Source of the DNA: Novosphingobium sp.
GTDB lineage: Bacteria; Pseudomonadota; Alphaproteobacteria; Sphingomonadales; Sphingomonadaceae
Reading direction: 5' to 3'
Assembly (NCBI GenBank): GCA_019510335.1
Contig: JAEKKO010000107.1
Location: 1 to 41,108 of the forward strand
DNA length: 41,108 bases
Part shown: positions 1-8,567 of the stretch, piece by piece
Layout of the letters: each line of letters opens with the position of its first letter
Position numbering within the stretch: the stretch's first letter is position 1
The notes under the pieces: model-generated
Databases searched by the model: none
Told to the model about the DNA's origin: nothing
The model's input: only the letters and a program-made list of their open reading frames with translations
Program-made: the position numbers and the translations under genes

Positions 1-77
1 GACGCCCCGACGCGAGAGCCACAGGCCTGCGTCGATCCGTGACTGCAAGGGCAGTCCACCAAGGAGGAATTATATAC

Positions 78-2597
78 ATGCGCTTGCCCCGCCATCTCGC
101 TTACGCGAGCGTGAGCCTGCTTACCCTTGCCGCTCCGGCATTCGCGCAAGAGGCGCCGCCGGCCCAGGCCACTCCGGGCGACCAGCCGCCGACCGATGCG
201 GTCGAAGCCGCCAAGGAAAGCAATGAGATCATCGTCAGCGCCCGCCGCCGGGACGAGCGGCTGCAGGACGTGCCGCAGACCGTGAACGTCGTCACCTCGA
301 CCGAGATTGACAAGCTCAACTTGCGCAACCTGCAGGACGTGCAGGCGCTGGTGCCCGGTTTGACGATGACCTCCAACGGCAGCTTCTCGAGCTCGGCAAC
401 GGTGCGCGGCGTCGAGTTCCGGCCCGAGGCGAGCGGCAACAACCCGACCGTCGAGTTCTACCTCAACGACGCGGTGATCTCGTCGAACTTCCTGTTCCAG
501 TCGATCTTCGACATCGGCCAGTTCGAGCTGCTGCGTGGTCCCGTCGGCACGCTGCGCGGCCGCGCCGCGCCGTCGGGTGCGATCACGGTTACGACGCGCC
601 GGCCGGACCTCCATGAAGCCGGCTTCGTGATGAACGTCAGCCAGTCCGACCGACACGCCCGCAAGGTCGATGCCGCGCTCAATTACCCGATCATCCCCGA
701 CGTCCTGGCGATCCGCCTCGCTGGCGTGATCGACAACAACCGCGGCAACGACGTGTTCACGGTCAAGGAAGCGAGCGATCCGACTCACAACCCGAGCCCG
801 TTCCGCTACACTCGGGCGGGGCGCGCCAGCGTCCGGTTCAAGCCGACTGACTGGATCGAAGGCAACTTCATGTACCAGAAGCTGCATGCCACGCAGCGGC
901 AGTACGGGGCGGTCGAATCGGCCTCGCTGGTCGATGGGTCGGCGCCGGCTGGCCAGCTCATCGGACCCTTCGATCGGCTGTCGATCGACGATATCGGCAA
1001 CCCGACGCGCCAGGCGTTCAACGCCTACATCGGCAACCTCGACGTGCGCTTCGCCGGCCAGAAGCTCAGCTACGTCGGCTCGTGGAACACCCAGGACTTC
1101 GACACTATCGGCGGCAGCGATGCGGGCGACTACTTCGCACCGCCGCTGTTTCCGATCGCCGATCGCCAGTTCGCTGACCCGGTGGGCTTCGAAGCAGTCT
1201 GCGGCGGCGGCGCCGTGCGCACCGGTGTGAACATCAACAACCAGAATTATTTCCAGTGCACGCACAGCCTGGCTCGCCGGCGGTCGCATGAACTTCGACT
1301 GTCGTCCGAGGAGCGGATCGCGGGAGTCTTCGATTACACGATCGGCGCCTTTTACGATCACAACCAGAATGATAACAATCTGACGTCGGAGACGCCGATC
1401 CTGATTTCGCCGTCGCGCCTTGCGACGATTAGCCTGACGCCGATCGTCACCTCAGGTCATTCGACGGAGAAGTCGGCGTTCGCCAACGTCACGGCGCACC
1501 TCGGCACTGCAATCGAGCTTTCCGGCGGGCTGCGCTACATCGACTACAAGGATTTCAACTCGATCACGATCAGCGGCGTCGCCCCGACGCCCAATACCAG
1601 CGACCACTTCCACGCGACGATCTACAACGCCTCGGCCAAGTATCGCTTCAGCGAAGACCTGATGGTCTACGCCACCGTCGGCAGCTCGTGGCGCCCGGGA
1701 ACCCACGTCATTGGGGACTTCAGCACCGCACGCTCGGCCCGCGAGACGCAGTTCCTCGACTTGCCGCCTGAGAAGTCGACCTCGTTCGAGATCGGCCTCA
1801 AGTCCTCGTTCCTCGACAAGCGCGGCCGCCTGAACATCGACTTCTACCACCAGAAGTTCAGCAACTACGTCTTCCGTGGCCCGTCGGTCTATTTCATCAG
1901 CACGTCGGCCACGGGCCCAGCGCCGAGCACCTTCAACTTCGTCGCGGGCGTGCCCGCCGTGGTCGATGGCGTCGAGGCCGAAGCGTCGTTCCAGATACTG
2001 CCGAACTGGAGCATCAACGGCAACTTCAGCTACGCCAACGGCCGGATCAAGAACGGCACGATTGCCTGTACCGACTTGGACCGCAACGGCGTACCGGACA
2101 CCAACGTCTCGGCGCCGACGCTGGCGCAGCTCCAGGCCGCGGTTGGACCGGGACAGACCGTCTCGCAATGCGCATTCAGCGGGCGGGCGGTGTTCGTGCC
2201 GAAGTGGAGCGCGAACATCCAGAGCGAGGCGAAGTTCCCGATCGCAGACAGAACCGAGGCGTTCATCCGCGGTCTGGCAACGATCTACCCGTCGAACACC
2301 CAGGACCCGAACAACACGTTCGACGACGTGCCGTCCTACGCGCTGGTCAACCTTTATGGCGGCGTGCGCGATCCGCATGGCCGCTGGGAGTTGCAGGTGT
2401 TCGCCAAGAACGTGTTCAATCGCGAGGTGATCCTCAATCGCGGCAGCGCGCCGCTCTCGACAACGCTGCGCACGCTGCAGCCGCCGACGTTCCGGTCAGT
2501 GGCGACTTCCACCTTCACCGCGCCGTATTATTCGATCACCACGACACCGCCGCGGGAAGTGGGCGTAAGCTTCCACCTCGCGCTTGGATCACGCTGA
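78..2597 (+). CDS. TonB-dependent outer-membrane receptor
   Basis: This encodes an 839-residue TonB-dependent receptor that would import a ligand across the outer membrane using energy from TonB-ExbBD. The ORF track opens at a GTG at 39, but the ATG at 78 follows AAGGAGG and begins a clear signal peptide (about residues 1-23, ending AFA before QEAPP). A TonB-box-like segment (NEIIVSARR) leads into the plug domain (LQDVPQTVNVV, then GPVGTLRGRAAPSGAI). The rest reads as alternating beta strands of the 22-strand barrel. Two Cys pairs (around AVCGGG/FQCTHS and IACTD/QCAFSG) may be extracellular-loop disulfides. It is less like the two receptors at 17.6-23.4 kb than they are like each other. The ligand is unknown; the adjacent TetR and CoA-ester genes suggest an organic growth substrate, not iron (inference). 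Confidence 0.93.
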   Translation: MRLPRHLAYASVSLLTLAAPAFAQEAPPAQATPGDQPPTDAVEAAKESNEIIVSARRRDERLQDVPQTVNVVTSTEIDKLNLRNLQDVQALVPGLTMTSNGSFSSSATVRGVEFRPEASGNNPTVEFYLNDAVISSNFLFQSIFDIGQFELLRGPVGTLRGRAAPSGAITVTTRRPDLHEAGFVMNVSQSDRHARKVDAALNYPIIPDVLAIRLAGVIDNNRGNDVFTVKEASDPTHNPSPFRYTRAGRASVRFKPTDWIEGNFMYQKLHATQRQYGAVESASLVDGSAPAGQLIGPFDRLSIDDIGNPTRQAFNAYIGNLDVRFAGQKLSYVGSWNTQDFDTIGGSDAGDYFAPPLFPIADRQFADPVGFEAVCGGGAVRTGVNINNQNYFQCTHSLARRRSHELRLSSEERIAGVFDYTIGAFYDHNQNDNNLTSETPILISPSRLATISLTPIVTSGHSTEKSAFANVTAHLGTAIELSGGLRYIDYKDFNSITISGVAPTPNTSDHFHATIYNASAKYRFSEDLMVYATVGSSWRPGTHVIGDFSTARSARETQFLDLPPEKSTSFEIGLKSSFLDKRGRLNIDFYHQKFSNYVFRGPSVYFISTSATGPAPSTFNFVAGVPAVVDGVEAEASFQILPNWSINGNFSYANGRIKNGTIACTDLDRNGVPDTNVSAPTLAQLQAAVGPGQTVSQCAFSGRAVFVPKWSANIQSEAKFPIADRTEAFIRGLATIYPSNTQDPNNTFDDVPSYALVNLYGGVRDPHGRWELQVFAKNVFNREVILNRGSAPLSTTLRTLQPPTFRSVATSTFTAPYYSITTTPPREVGVSFHLALGSR

Positions 2598-2621
2598 GCA
2601 CAAGCTCAGGCGCTACAACTG

Positions 2622-2650
2622 CGGCCGGCGGGAAACTGCCGGCCGTTTTT
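2622..2650 (+). terminator. Rho-independent terminator after the first receptor gene
   Basis: A perfect 8-bp stem (CGGCCGGC / GCCGGCCG) with an 8-nt loop is followed directly by TTTTT. It lies 25 bp after the receptor stop codon and before the TetR gene, so the two are probably separate transcripts. Confidence 0.8.
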
Positions 2651-2713
2651 CTTTGCCGCGGATCAACGCTGGCCCTTGGCATTAGCCAACATTGCTGATT
2701 AGTTGTGGGAACG

Positions 2714-3457
2714 ATGGCCGCCACCGCAATGATCAGTAGCCCGGCGACGACCGGCGCCACGGCCGGCGCCGCCGTGAAGGACCGCCGCCGCTCGCGCGAT
2801 CCGGGGGCGACGCGGGAGGTGATCCTCGACGCTGCGCTCACGTTGCTCGCCAAAAGCGGCCCCGATGCGCTGAGCCTGTCGGAGGTCGCGCACCTTGCCG
2901 GGGTCAACCGCGGCACCGCCTATCAGCACTTCGAAACGCGTGAAAAGTTGATTCAGGCGACTGTCGCTTGCGTCTCGGACAAGCTCTACCGCGCCGCCTT
3001 CGGCGACCCCGCGACGGCGGCCGAGAGACGGCTCGAGGACATCGATCCCGCGGTCCAAGCGGAGCACATTGCCGGGTTCGCCATCGAGAACCCTGAGCTG
3101 TGCCGCATCTGGCTGCTCCAGCTGCTCGATTCCGATGATCCGAAAGCCGACCCGTTCTGCCGCGAGTACATGAAATGGTTGGCCCAGTGGGCGAGCACCG
3201 ATCTCGCCGAGCCGAACATCGACGTCGAAGTCCACGCGATCACGATGCTTGCCGGCACCTTCCTGTGGCCGGTCTGGGCCCGCGCGCACGATCACGACGC
3301 GGCTGGTCGGGCGGCGCTCGCCCGCCGCTTCGCGCGCGAGAACTTGCGCCTGTCGATGTACGGCACCATGCGCAGCGCGTGCTACCCAGAGATCGCCGCG
3401 AGGGTGACGCAACCGATAGATTCCGCCGATTGCCAGTCCCGCCTGGCTGGCGAATAG
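2714..3457 (+). CDS. TetR/AcrR family transcriptional regulator
   Basis: This is a 247-residue TetR-type repressor. The N-terminal helix-turn-helix is clear: ATREVILDAALTLLAKSG, then LSLSEVAHLAGVNRGTAYQHF, which includes the recognition helix and the conserved Y-x-H/YF segment. The remainder is a helical ligand-binding domain with no recognisable effector motif. The tracked start is a GTG at 2705; the ATG at 2714 is more likely, with GTGGGA just upstream, although a further in-frame ATG at 2729 cannot be excluded. The first ~30 residues are low-complexity Ala/Thr/Arg. The gene sits between a receptor and an acyl-CoA operon, and a 16-bp palindrome lies between it and acuI, so it may control that operon (inference). 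Confidence 0.9.
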   Translation: MAATAMISSPATTGATAGAAVKDRRRSRDPGATREVILDAALTLLAKSGPDALSLSEVAHLAGVNRGTAYQHFETREKLIQATVACVSDKLYRAAFGDPATAAERRLEDIDPAVQAEHIAGFAIENPELCRIWLLQLLDSDDPKADPFCREYMKWLAQWASTDLAEPNIDVEVHAITMLAGTFLWPVWARAHDHDAAGRAALARRFARENLRLSMYGTMRSACYPEIAARVTQPIDSADCQSRLAGE

Positions 3458-3535
3458 ACCCGCATCGCTGCCGCGATGGATCACTTGGGGAATTGCGCCG
3501 CTGTGCTCAATCCCGCTTGAACGCCGACACGTTCC

Positions 3536-3551
3536 GGGCCGATTTCGGCCC
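3536..3551. promoter_or_regulatory. 16-bp palindrome upstream of acuI, candidate operator
   Basis: GGGCCGA-TT-TCGGCCC is a perfect inverted repeat (7-bp arms, 2-nt centre) ending about 20 bp before the acuI start. TetR-family repressors bind palindromes of this size, and a tetR gene is directly upstream. It could instead fold as an RNA hairpin in the acuI leader. Confidence 0.35.
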
Positions 3552-3571
3552 CGCCAGCTTGGGGAGTAGCC

Positions 3572-4558
3572 ATGTTTTCCGCGATCCTGATCGAGAAGAA
3601 CGACGAAGGTAAGACCGTCTCGTCGCTGAAGCAGCTCGACGAGAGCCAGCTCCCCGAAGGCGACGTGATGATCGACGTCGCCTACTCGACGATCAACTAC
3701 AAGGACGGCCTGGCGATGACCGGCGAGGGGCCGGTGGTGCGCCGCTGGCCGATGGTCCCGGGGATCGATCTGGTCGGCACGGTCAGCGAGTCCAGCAACT
3801 CCGATTTCAAGCCCGGCGATGTCGTCCTGCTCAACGGCTGGGGCGTCGGCGAGGTCCACTGGGGCGGCCTGGCCCAGAAGGCGCGGCTCAAGGGCGACTG
3901 GCTGATCCCGCTCCCCAAAGGGTTCACGCCGGCCCAGGCCGTGACGATCGGCACTGCCGGCTACACCGCGTCGTTGAGCGTCGATGCGCTGGTCAAGTTC
4001 GGCGTGAAGCCCGAGGACGGCGAGATTCTCGTTACCGGAACCCCGGGCGGCGTCGGCTCGGTCGCCGTCGCGCTGCTCAAGAAGGCGGGCTACACCGTCG
4101 TCGCTTCGATCGGCGATGATTCAGAGATCGATTACCTCAAGACGCTCGGCGCGACCGACTTCGTCAAGCGTGAGGATTACGCCGGCCCGGGCAAGCCGCT
4201 GCAGAAGGAGCGCTGGGGCGGTGTGGTCGATTCGGTCGGCAGCCACACGCTAGTCAATGCCATTGCCCAAACGAAGTACCGCGGCGCTGTCACAGCCTGC
4301 GGGCTGGCGCAAGGCGCGGACCTCCCGGGAACCGTGATGCCGTTCATCTTGCGCGGGATCACCCTGCTCGGTATCGATAGCGTGATGTGCCCGAAGGGGC
4401 CGCGGCTCGCCGCGTGGGACCGATTGGCGCGGGATCTCGATCCGGCCCTGCTCAATGTCATTGGCGCCGAAGTGGGATTGTCGCAGGCGATGCAGGCGGG
4501 ACGCGATATCATCGACGGCAAGATCCGCGGCCGGGTGATCGTCGACGTGAACCGCTGA
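3572..4558 (+). CDS. acuI: AcuI-type NADPH-dependent acryloyl-CoA reductase / quinone oxidoreductase (MDR family)
   Basis: This is a 328-residue zinc-independent medium-chain reductase of the YhdH/AcuI group, full length for the family. The N-terminal GroES-like domain has the typical YSTINYKDGLA and VPGIDLVGTV segments. The Rossmann domain has the nucleotide-binding motif TGTPGGVGSVAVALL, and the C-terminus carries GIDSVMCP, typical of AcuI relatives. Such enzymes reduce acryloyl-CoA to propionyl-CoA or related 2-enoyl-CoA esters with NADPH. The ATG follows GGGGAG at a good distance. It leads an operon with a hot-dog dehydratase and an acyl-CoA synthetase, so its real substrate may be a larger enoyl-CoA. 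The family is sure; the symbol is a family-level assignment. Confidence 0.85.
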   Translation: MFSAILIEKNDEGKTVSSLKQLDESQLPEGDVMIDVAYSTINYKDGLAMTGEGPVVRRWPMVPGIDLVGTVSESSNSDFKPGDVVLLNGWGVGEVHWGGLAQKARLKGDWLIPLPKGFTPAQAVTIGTAGYTASLSVDALVKFGVKPEDGEILVTGTPGGVGSVAVALLKKAGYTVVASIGDDSEIDYLKTLGATDFVKREDYAGPGKPLQKERWGGVVDSVGSHTLVNAIAQTKYRGAVTACGLAQGADLPGTVMPFILRGITLLGIDSVMCPKGPRLAAWDRLARDLDPALLNVIGAEVGLSQAMQAGRDIIDGKIRGRVIVDVNR

Positions 4559-4589
4559 TCCTCAACCATCAGAGCGGGAGAGATACGAT

Positions 4590-5783
4590 ATGGCAGATTA
4601 TTCGGGTAACGAAGGACCGCAGATGGACCTCAGTGACGTCGAGCCGCGGCTTGGCAAGCTGGTCGGCGGAGGACAGCTAATCGAGCCGTGCGCGAAGAGC
4701 GACATCCGCCGCTGGGTGATGGCGATGGACTACGTCAACCCGCTGCACTGGGACCAGCAGTTCGCCCAGAACACGAAGTTCGGCGACATCATCGCGCCGC
4801 AATCGATCGCGGTTGCGCTCGACTACGGCCACGGCTGCCAGCCCGCCTGCGTCGGGCACATTCCCGGCTCGCACCTGATCTTCGGGGGCGAAGAGTGGTG
4901 GTGGTACGGCACTCTCGTCCGTCCCGGCGACAAGCTGTTCCAGCAGCGCCGGTTCTACGACTACAAGGTCACCGACACCAAGTTCGCCGGCCCGACGATG
5001 TTCTCGCGCGGTGACACCACCCACCGCAATCAGCACGGTGACCTCGTCGCCAAAGCGCGCTCAACGGGGATCCGCTACCTTGCCGCCGAGGCCGAGAAGC
5101 GCAAGATGTACGAGACCACGGCCGGCACGCTGAAGCGCTGGACTCGCGACGAGATCAAGGAAATCGACAAGATCCGCCACGCGTGGCTGATGTCGAACCG
5201 CGAGGGCAAGTCGCCGCACTGGGAGGAAGTCCAGATCGGCGACAAACTGCCGAGGCGGGTGCTCGGCCCGCACACCATCGCCAGCTTCACCACCGAGTAC
5301 CGCGCCTTCGTGTTCAACATCTGGGGCACGTCCGAGTGGGTCGCGCCCGAAGGCGTGGAGGACCCGTGGGTCAACCAAGATCCGGGCTGGGTCGAAGGCT
5401 TCGGCTTCGACGAGCAGCTCGCCGAGTTCGACCCGCGGGCGCGGGACGGGCTCTACGTCGGCCCATCGCGCGGCCACATCGATGACAGCTACGCCAGCGA
5501 AGTCGGGATGGCCCGCGCTTACGGCTACGGCGCGACTATGGCCGCCTGGAACACCGATTACCTGGCGTTCTGGGCCGGTCACGACGGCATGGTCCGCCAC
5601 GCCAAGTCCGATTTCCGCGGGCCGGCGTTCGAGGGGGACGTGACCTATTTCGACGGCGAAGTCGTCGACAAGATCGAGAACTCGCAGTGGGGCTTCCCTG
5701 TCGTCCAGGTGAAGGTCAAGCTGACCAACCAGGACGGCGCCACCGTGGTTTCGTCGCTGAACGAAGTCGAGCTGCCGTACTGA
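4590..5783 (+). CDS. MaoC-like hot-dog fold acyl dehydratase (double hot-dog)
   Basis: This 397-residue protein resembles the MaoC/FAS1-type dehydratases with a specialised N-terminal hot-dog domain. The first half has the hydratase-like signature (DYVNPLHWDQQFA, then FGDIIAPQSIAVAL, then GGEEWWWYGTLVRPGD). The second half has a second hot-dog pattern (HIDDSYASEVGMARAYGYGATMAAW, then GPAFEGDVTYFDGEV, quoted in part). Members hydrate enoyl-CoA or dehydrate hydroxyacyl-CoA esters. It lies 31 bp after acuI with its own SD (GGGAG). An acyl-CoA synthetase follows 4 bp later, which supports a role on a CoA thioester made by that enzyme. It is longer than bacterial MaoC (~150 aa) because two hot-dog units are fused. 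Hydratase activity is inferred from the family. Confidence 0.82.
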   Translation: MADYSGNEGPQMDLSDVEPRLGKLVGGGQLIEPCAKSDIRRWVMAMDYVNPLHWDQQFAQNTKFGDIIAPQSIAVALDYGHGCQPACVGHIPGSHLIFGGEEWWWYGTLVRPGDKLFQQRRFYDYKVTDTKFAGPTMFSRGDTTHRNQHGDLVAKARSTGIRYLAAEAEKRKMYETTAGTLKRWTRDEIKEIDKIRHAWLMSNREGKSPHWEEVQIGDKLPRRVLGPHTIASFTTEYRAFVFNIWGTSEWVAPEGVEDPWVNQDPGWVEGFGFDEQLAEFDPRARDGLYVGPSRGHIDDSYASEVGMARAYGYGATMAAWNTDYLAFWAGHDGMVRHAKSDFRGPAFEGDVTYFDGEVVDKIENSQWGFPVVQVKVKLTNQDGATVVSSLNEVELPY

Positions 5784-5787
5784 CGCC

Positions 5788-7497
5788 GTGGACACCGCGA
5801 CAATGCTCAAGACTGGCGAGGCCGCGGACGATCTGTCGATCATCCGCGGCATTCCGCTGGCCGAGGAAAAGGGCATCGGCGGGCTGACGCTGGCCGGCTA
5901 TGTTCGCGAGATCACCGAACGCTACGGCCCCCGCGAGGCCGCGGTCATTTACCTCGACGGCGAGGTCCGGCGCTGGACCTACACGGACTTGTGGGAACGA
6001 TCGTTCGAGGTGGCGCGGGCGCTGCTCGCCTGCGGCACCGGCAAGGGCACGCGCGTCGGCATTCTCGCGACTAATCGGCTCGAGTTCCTTTCTTGCGTTT
6101 TCGGTACCGGGCTCGCCGGCTGCGTGCCGGTTACGATCAGCACATTCTTCACCGCAGCGGAGATCGACACCGTCCTCAAGATGGCCGGCTGCTCGGTGTT
6201 GCTGCTGGAGCGCCAGGTCCTCAAGAAGGATTTTGCCGAAATCCTTGCCGAGCTCGAGCCGCAAGTCGCGACCGCCGAGGGTGGCAACCTCGCGTCCAGC
6301 CGGTTCCCGTTCCTTCGCCATCTCGCCATGGTCGATACAGACGAGAGCTTTGGCGCGATCGAGGGCTGGAGCACGTTCCTGGCGCGCGGACGGACGGTGG
6401 CGCCCGAGCTGGTTGAAGCGGCCGCCGCGGCAGTGACGCCAGCAGATCCCGGAATCCTCAAGTTCTCTTCAGGTTCGACCGGGAAGGCCAAGGGCATTCT
6501 CTCGGCCAATCGCGCGGTGTGCCTGCAGCTGTGGCGCTGGCCGCAGTGGTACGCGATCCAGGAGCCACCGCGGACCTGGTCGGCGAATGGCTTCTTCTGG
6601 TCGGGCAACTTCGCCATGGCGCTCGGTGGGACGCTTTCGGCCGGAGGGTCGCTGGTGCTCCAGCGCTGGTTCGACGCCGAGGAAGCGTTGCAGCTGATGG
6701 AGACCGAGAAGGTCACGATGCTGCTCGCCTGGCCGCACCAGTGGGCGCAGCTGATCGCTGCTCCGAACTATGAGAACGCGGACCTGTCGAATCTCTATTA
6801 TATCGACTGCACGACGCCCGTGGCTCGGCACCGGACCGTGCATACCCAATGGCGCGAGCCGGCGCAGGCATACGGCAATACCGAGTCGTTCACGCTGATT
6901 TCGGTATTCGCCTCCGGCACTCCGGAGGACATAGCTGGAAAGACCCACGGGGCTCCCACTGCCGGTTCGACCATCAAGGTCGTCGACCCCCTCACCGGAG
7001 TGACGGTGCCGCGTGGGGAGCGGGGCGAGATCGCCTTCAAGGGCCCCACCCTGATGCTCGGCTACGTCGGCATCCCGCTCGACGAGTCGCTCGACGATGA
7101 GGGCTTCTTCCGCACCAACGACGGCGGCTATGTCGACGACCGCGGCCGCCTCGTCTGGGAAGGCCGCCTTAACGACATCGTCAAGACCGGCGGCGCCAAC
7201 GTATCGCCGCTCGAGGTCGACGAGATCATCCGCGCGTGCCCCGGCGTGAAGCTCGTCCAGACCGTCGGGGTGCCCGACGAGCTCCTCGGCGAACTGGTCG
7301 TCAGCTGCATAGTCCCGCACCACGGCGCGACCCTCGACGAGCCGACGATCCGCGACTTTGCCCGCGAGAAGCTGGCCAGCTTCAAGGTCCCGCGGCGGGT
7401 GCTGTTTTTCGCCGAGGACGAGCTCAAGACCACCGGCAGCGCCAAGATTAAGACCGCCGAACTGCGCAAGCTCGCCGCGGAGCGGCTGGCGGGCTGA
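5788..7497 (+). CDS. Acyl-CoA synthetase (AMP-forming, ANL superfamily)
   Basis: This is a 569-residue adenylate-forming ligase that would activate a carboxylic acid to its CoA ester via an acyl-AMP. Core motifs are present in order: P-loop SSGSTGKAKG (~residue 228), the A5-like AYGNTES, GEIAFKGPTLMLGY, the adenylate-binding TNDGGYVDDRGRL, and the hinge GRLNDIVKTGGANVSP. The C-terminal catalytic Lys region reads TGSAKIKTAEL. The start is either GTG 5788, 4 bp after the dehydratase stop, or ATG 5803; neither has a strong SD, consistent with translational coupling. It is probably cotranscribed with acuI and the dehydratase. The substrate (fatty, aryl or cyclic acid) cannot be read from sequence. 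Confidence 0.9.
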   Translation: MDTATMLKTGEAADDLSIIRGIPLAEEKGIGGLTLAGYVREITERYGPREAAVIYLDGEVRRWTYTDLWERSFEVARALLACGTGKGTRVGILATNRLEFLSCVFGTGLAGCVPVTISTFFTAAEIDTVLKMAGCSVLLLERQVLKKDFAEILAELEPQVATAEGGNLASSRFPFLRHLAMVDTDESFGAIEGWSTFLARGRTVAPELVEAAAAAVTPADPGILKFSSGSTGKAKGILSANRAVCLQLWRWPQWYAIQEPPRTWSANGFFWSGNFAMALGGTLSAGGSLVLQRWFDAEEALQLMETEKVTMLLAWPHQWAQLIAAPNYENADLSNLYYIDCTTPVARHRTVHTQWREPAQAYGNTESFTLISVFASGTPEDIAGKTHGAPTAGSTIKVVDPLTGVTVPRGERGEIAFKGPTLMLGYVGIPLDESLDDEGFFRTNDGGYVDDRGRLVWEGRLNDIVKTGGANVSPLEVDEIIRACPGVKLVQTVGVPDELLGELVVSCIVPHHGATLDEPTIRDFAREKLASFKVPRRVLFFAEDELKTTGSAKIKTAELRKLAAERLAG

Positions 7498-7520
7498 ACA
7501 GCCGGGCCGTCGTTCAGCCC
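7491..7520. terminator. Hairpin spanning two convergent stop codons, possible bidirectional terminator
   Basis: GGGCTGAAC and GTTCAGCCC form a perfect 9-bp stem with a 12-nt GC-rich loop. The left arm contains the TGA of the acyl-CoA synthetase and the right arm the TGA of the opposing cupin gene. There is no U-tract on either side, so intrinsic termination is uncertain. Confidence 0.4.
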
Positions 7521-8041
7521 ACCGACATCCCCGAAGGCGGCTGCTCATGCCACCAGCGCGAGCGGGCTTCGTTCACCGTGCCCAGCGCTTTGGCCCAGTA
7601 AGCCGGGTTGTTCGCCAGCATCTTGATGTCGAACTTGTCCGCCGTGCGGATCTCGAGCACTTCGACGCCCCGCTCGCCCGGGGTGTAGGTGTAGGGGACG
7701 TCGCGCCCGACGAAGAAGCCGTCGCCGGGACCCAGCTCCTCGGCGCCGACGCGCAGCGACCCGGCGATGATGAAGTACGCGCAGTCGGCGTCGTGGCTGT
7801 GCCGGGGCAGGGGATAGCCGCTCTTAAACCACACATATGTCAGCGACAGCCCCGGACGGGCGAACAGCAGCTTGACCTGGCTGCCCTCGAGCATCCCGGC
7901 TTCGACCAGCTCGGCGGAGGCTTTGGCGGCGGCTTCGCTGAGCGGCGCCCCTTCCATTACGCCGGCCTCCGCGTAATCGATCGCGTTACGTGCGCGGAAG
8001 ACGGTGAAGGGCAGGCCGATGCTGTCACGGAGGGAGGGCAT
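7514..8041 (-). CDS. Cupin-domain protein
   Basis: This is a 175-residue single-cupin protein. The cupin core is at residues ~75-135: PLPRHSHDADCAYFIIAGSLRVG (motif 1, quoted in part as HSHDADCAYF) and GPGDGFFVGRDVPYTY (motif 2). The first motif keeps the H-x-H pair, but the usual following Glu is not at its standard place and the motif-2 His is replaced by Tyr (PYTYTPG). Metal binding may therefore be altered, or the protein may act as a sensor or small-molecule binder. The C-terminus (NPAYWAKALGTVNEARSRWW) is not part of a standard cupin. The track begins at a TTG (8059); ATG 8041 is preferred because a strong promoter ends 7 nt before it. The function is unknown; it is encoded between the synthetase and the divergent marR-emrAB genes. 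Confidence 0.75.
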   Translation of the reverse strand: MPSLRDSIGLPFTVFRARNAIDYAEAGVMEGAPLSEAAAKASAELVEAGMLEGSQVKLLFARPGLSLTYVWFKSGYPLPRHSHDADCAYFIIAGSLRVGAEELGPGDGFFVGRDVPYTYTPGERGVEVLEIRTADKFDIKMLANNPAYWAKALGTVNEARSRWWHEQPPSGMSVG

Positions 8042-8048
8042 GCCCGGG

Positions 8049-8077
8049 ATTATCCGCAATTTTGCTCACCCTGTCAA
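8049..8077 (-). promoter_or_regulatory. Sigma-70 promoter giving a leaderless cupin transcript
   Basis: On the minus strand TTGACA (8077-8072) is followed by a 17-bp spacer and GATAAT (8054-8049). Only 7 nt separate the -10 hexamer from the ATG at 8041, so the transcript would start at or next to the A of the start codon. It is the best sigma-70 match I found in the window. Confidence 0.7.
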
Positions 8078-8120
8078 AATTAGGCTGGAATATAGTCAGC
8101 ACTGCTATTATTGCGTGGGT

Positions 8121-8567
8121 ATGGAAGACAACATCGGCACCATGCTCGGCCAGGTCGCCCGGCTGCTGCGCCGCAGCTTCGACGAGCGCGCGCGGATCAT
8201 CGGCGTCACCCGACCGCAGTGGCAGGTGCTGACGCTTCTCTCCCGTAATCTCGGGATCAATCAGGGGCGCCTCGCCGAGCTGCTCGAGGTCGAGCCTATC
8301 ACGCTCGGGCGGATGATCGATCGCCTGCAGGACGGCGATCTGGTTGAACGGCGCGCGGACCCGGCGGACCGCCGGGCGTGGCGGCTGTTCCTCACCGACA
8401 AGGGTAACGCCCTGATCGAGCAGCTGATGCCCTTCGCCGACGAGACTCTCGCCGAGGCGCTGGACGGCATCGACCCGCCAGCGCAGCAGCGGCTGATGGC
8501 GATGCTCGACCGTATCCGTTCGAATCTTTCCCGGCGGCCTCTCGTCGAGGTGGCGGTCAATGGCTGA
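8121..8567 (+). CDS. MarR family transcriptional regulator
   Basis: This is a 148-residue MarR repressor. The winged HTH is clear: RPQWQVLTLLSRNLGINQGRLAELLEVEP, followed by the recognition helix (TLGRMIDRLQ) and the wing with the family D-x-R-x-x-R motif (DPADRRAWRLFLT). The ATG at 8121 is chosen over the ORF-track start at 8004 because the MEDNIGTML N-terminus matches family length. The gene overlaps the next one by 8 bp, so it is in one operon with an EmrA/EmrB-type pump. This is the usual layout for a MarR that represses its own efflux operon until a phenolic or other hydrophobic ligand binds. It is divergent from the cupin gene and the shared 79-bp intergenic region could carry its operator. 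Confidence 0.92.
   Translation: MEDNIGTMLGQVARLLRRSFDERARIIGVTRPQWQVLTLLSRNLGINQGRLAELLEVEPITLGRMIDRLQDGDLVERRADPADRRAWRLFLTDKGNALIEQLMPFADETLAEALDGIDPPAQQRLMAMLDRIRSNLSRRPLVEVAVNG

Noticed and set aside
1452-2378. 308-aa minus-strand ORF opposite the first receptor
   Set aside because: Shadow frame rich in Arg/Val/Asp, no domain or SD.
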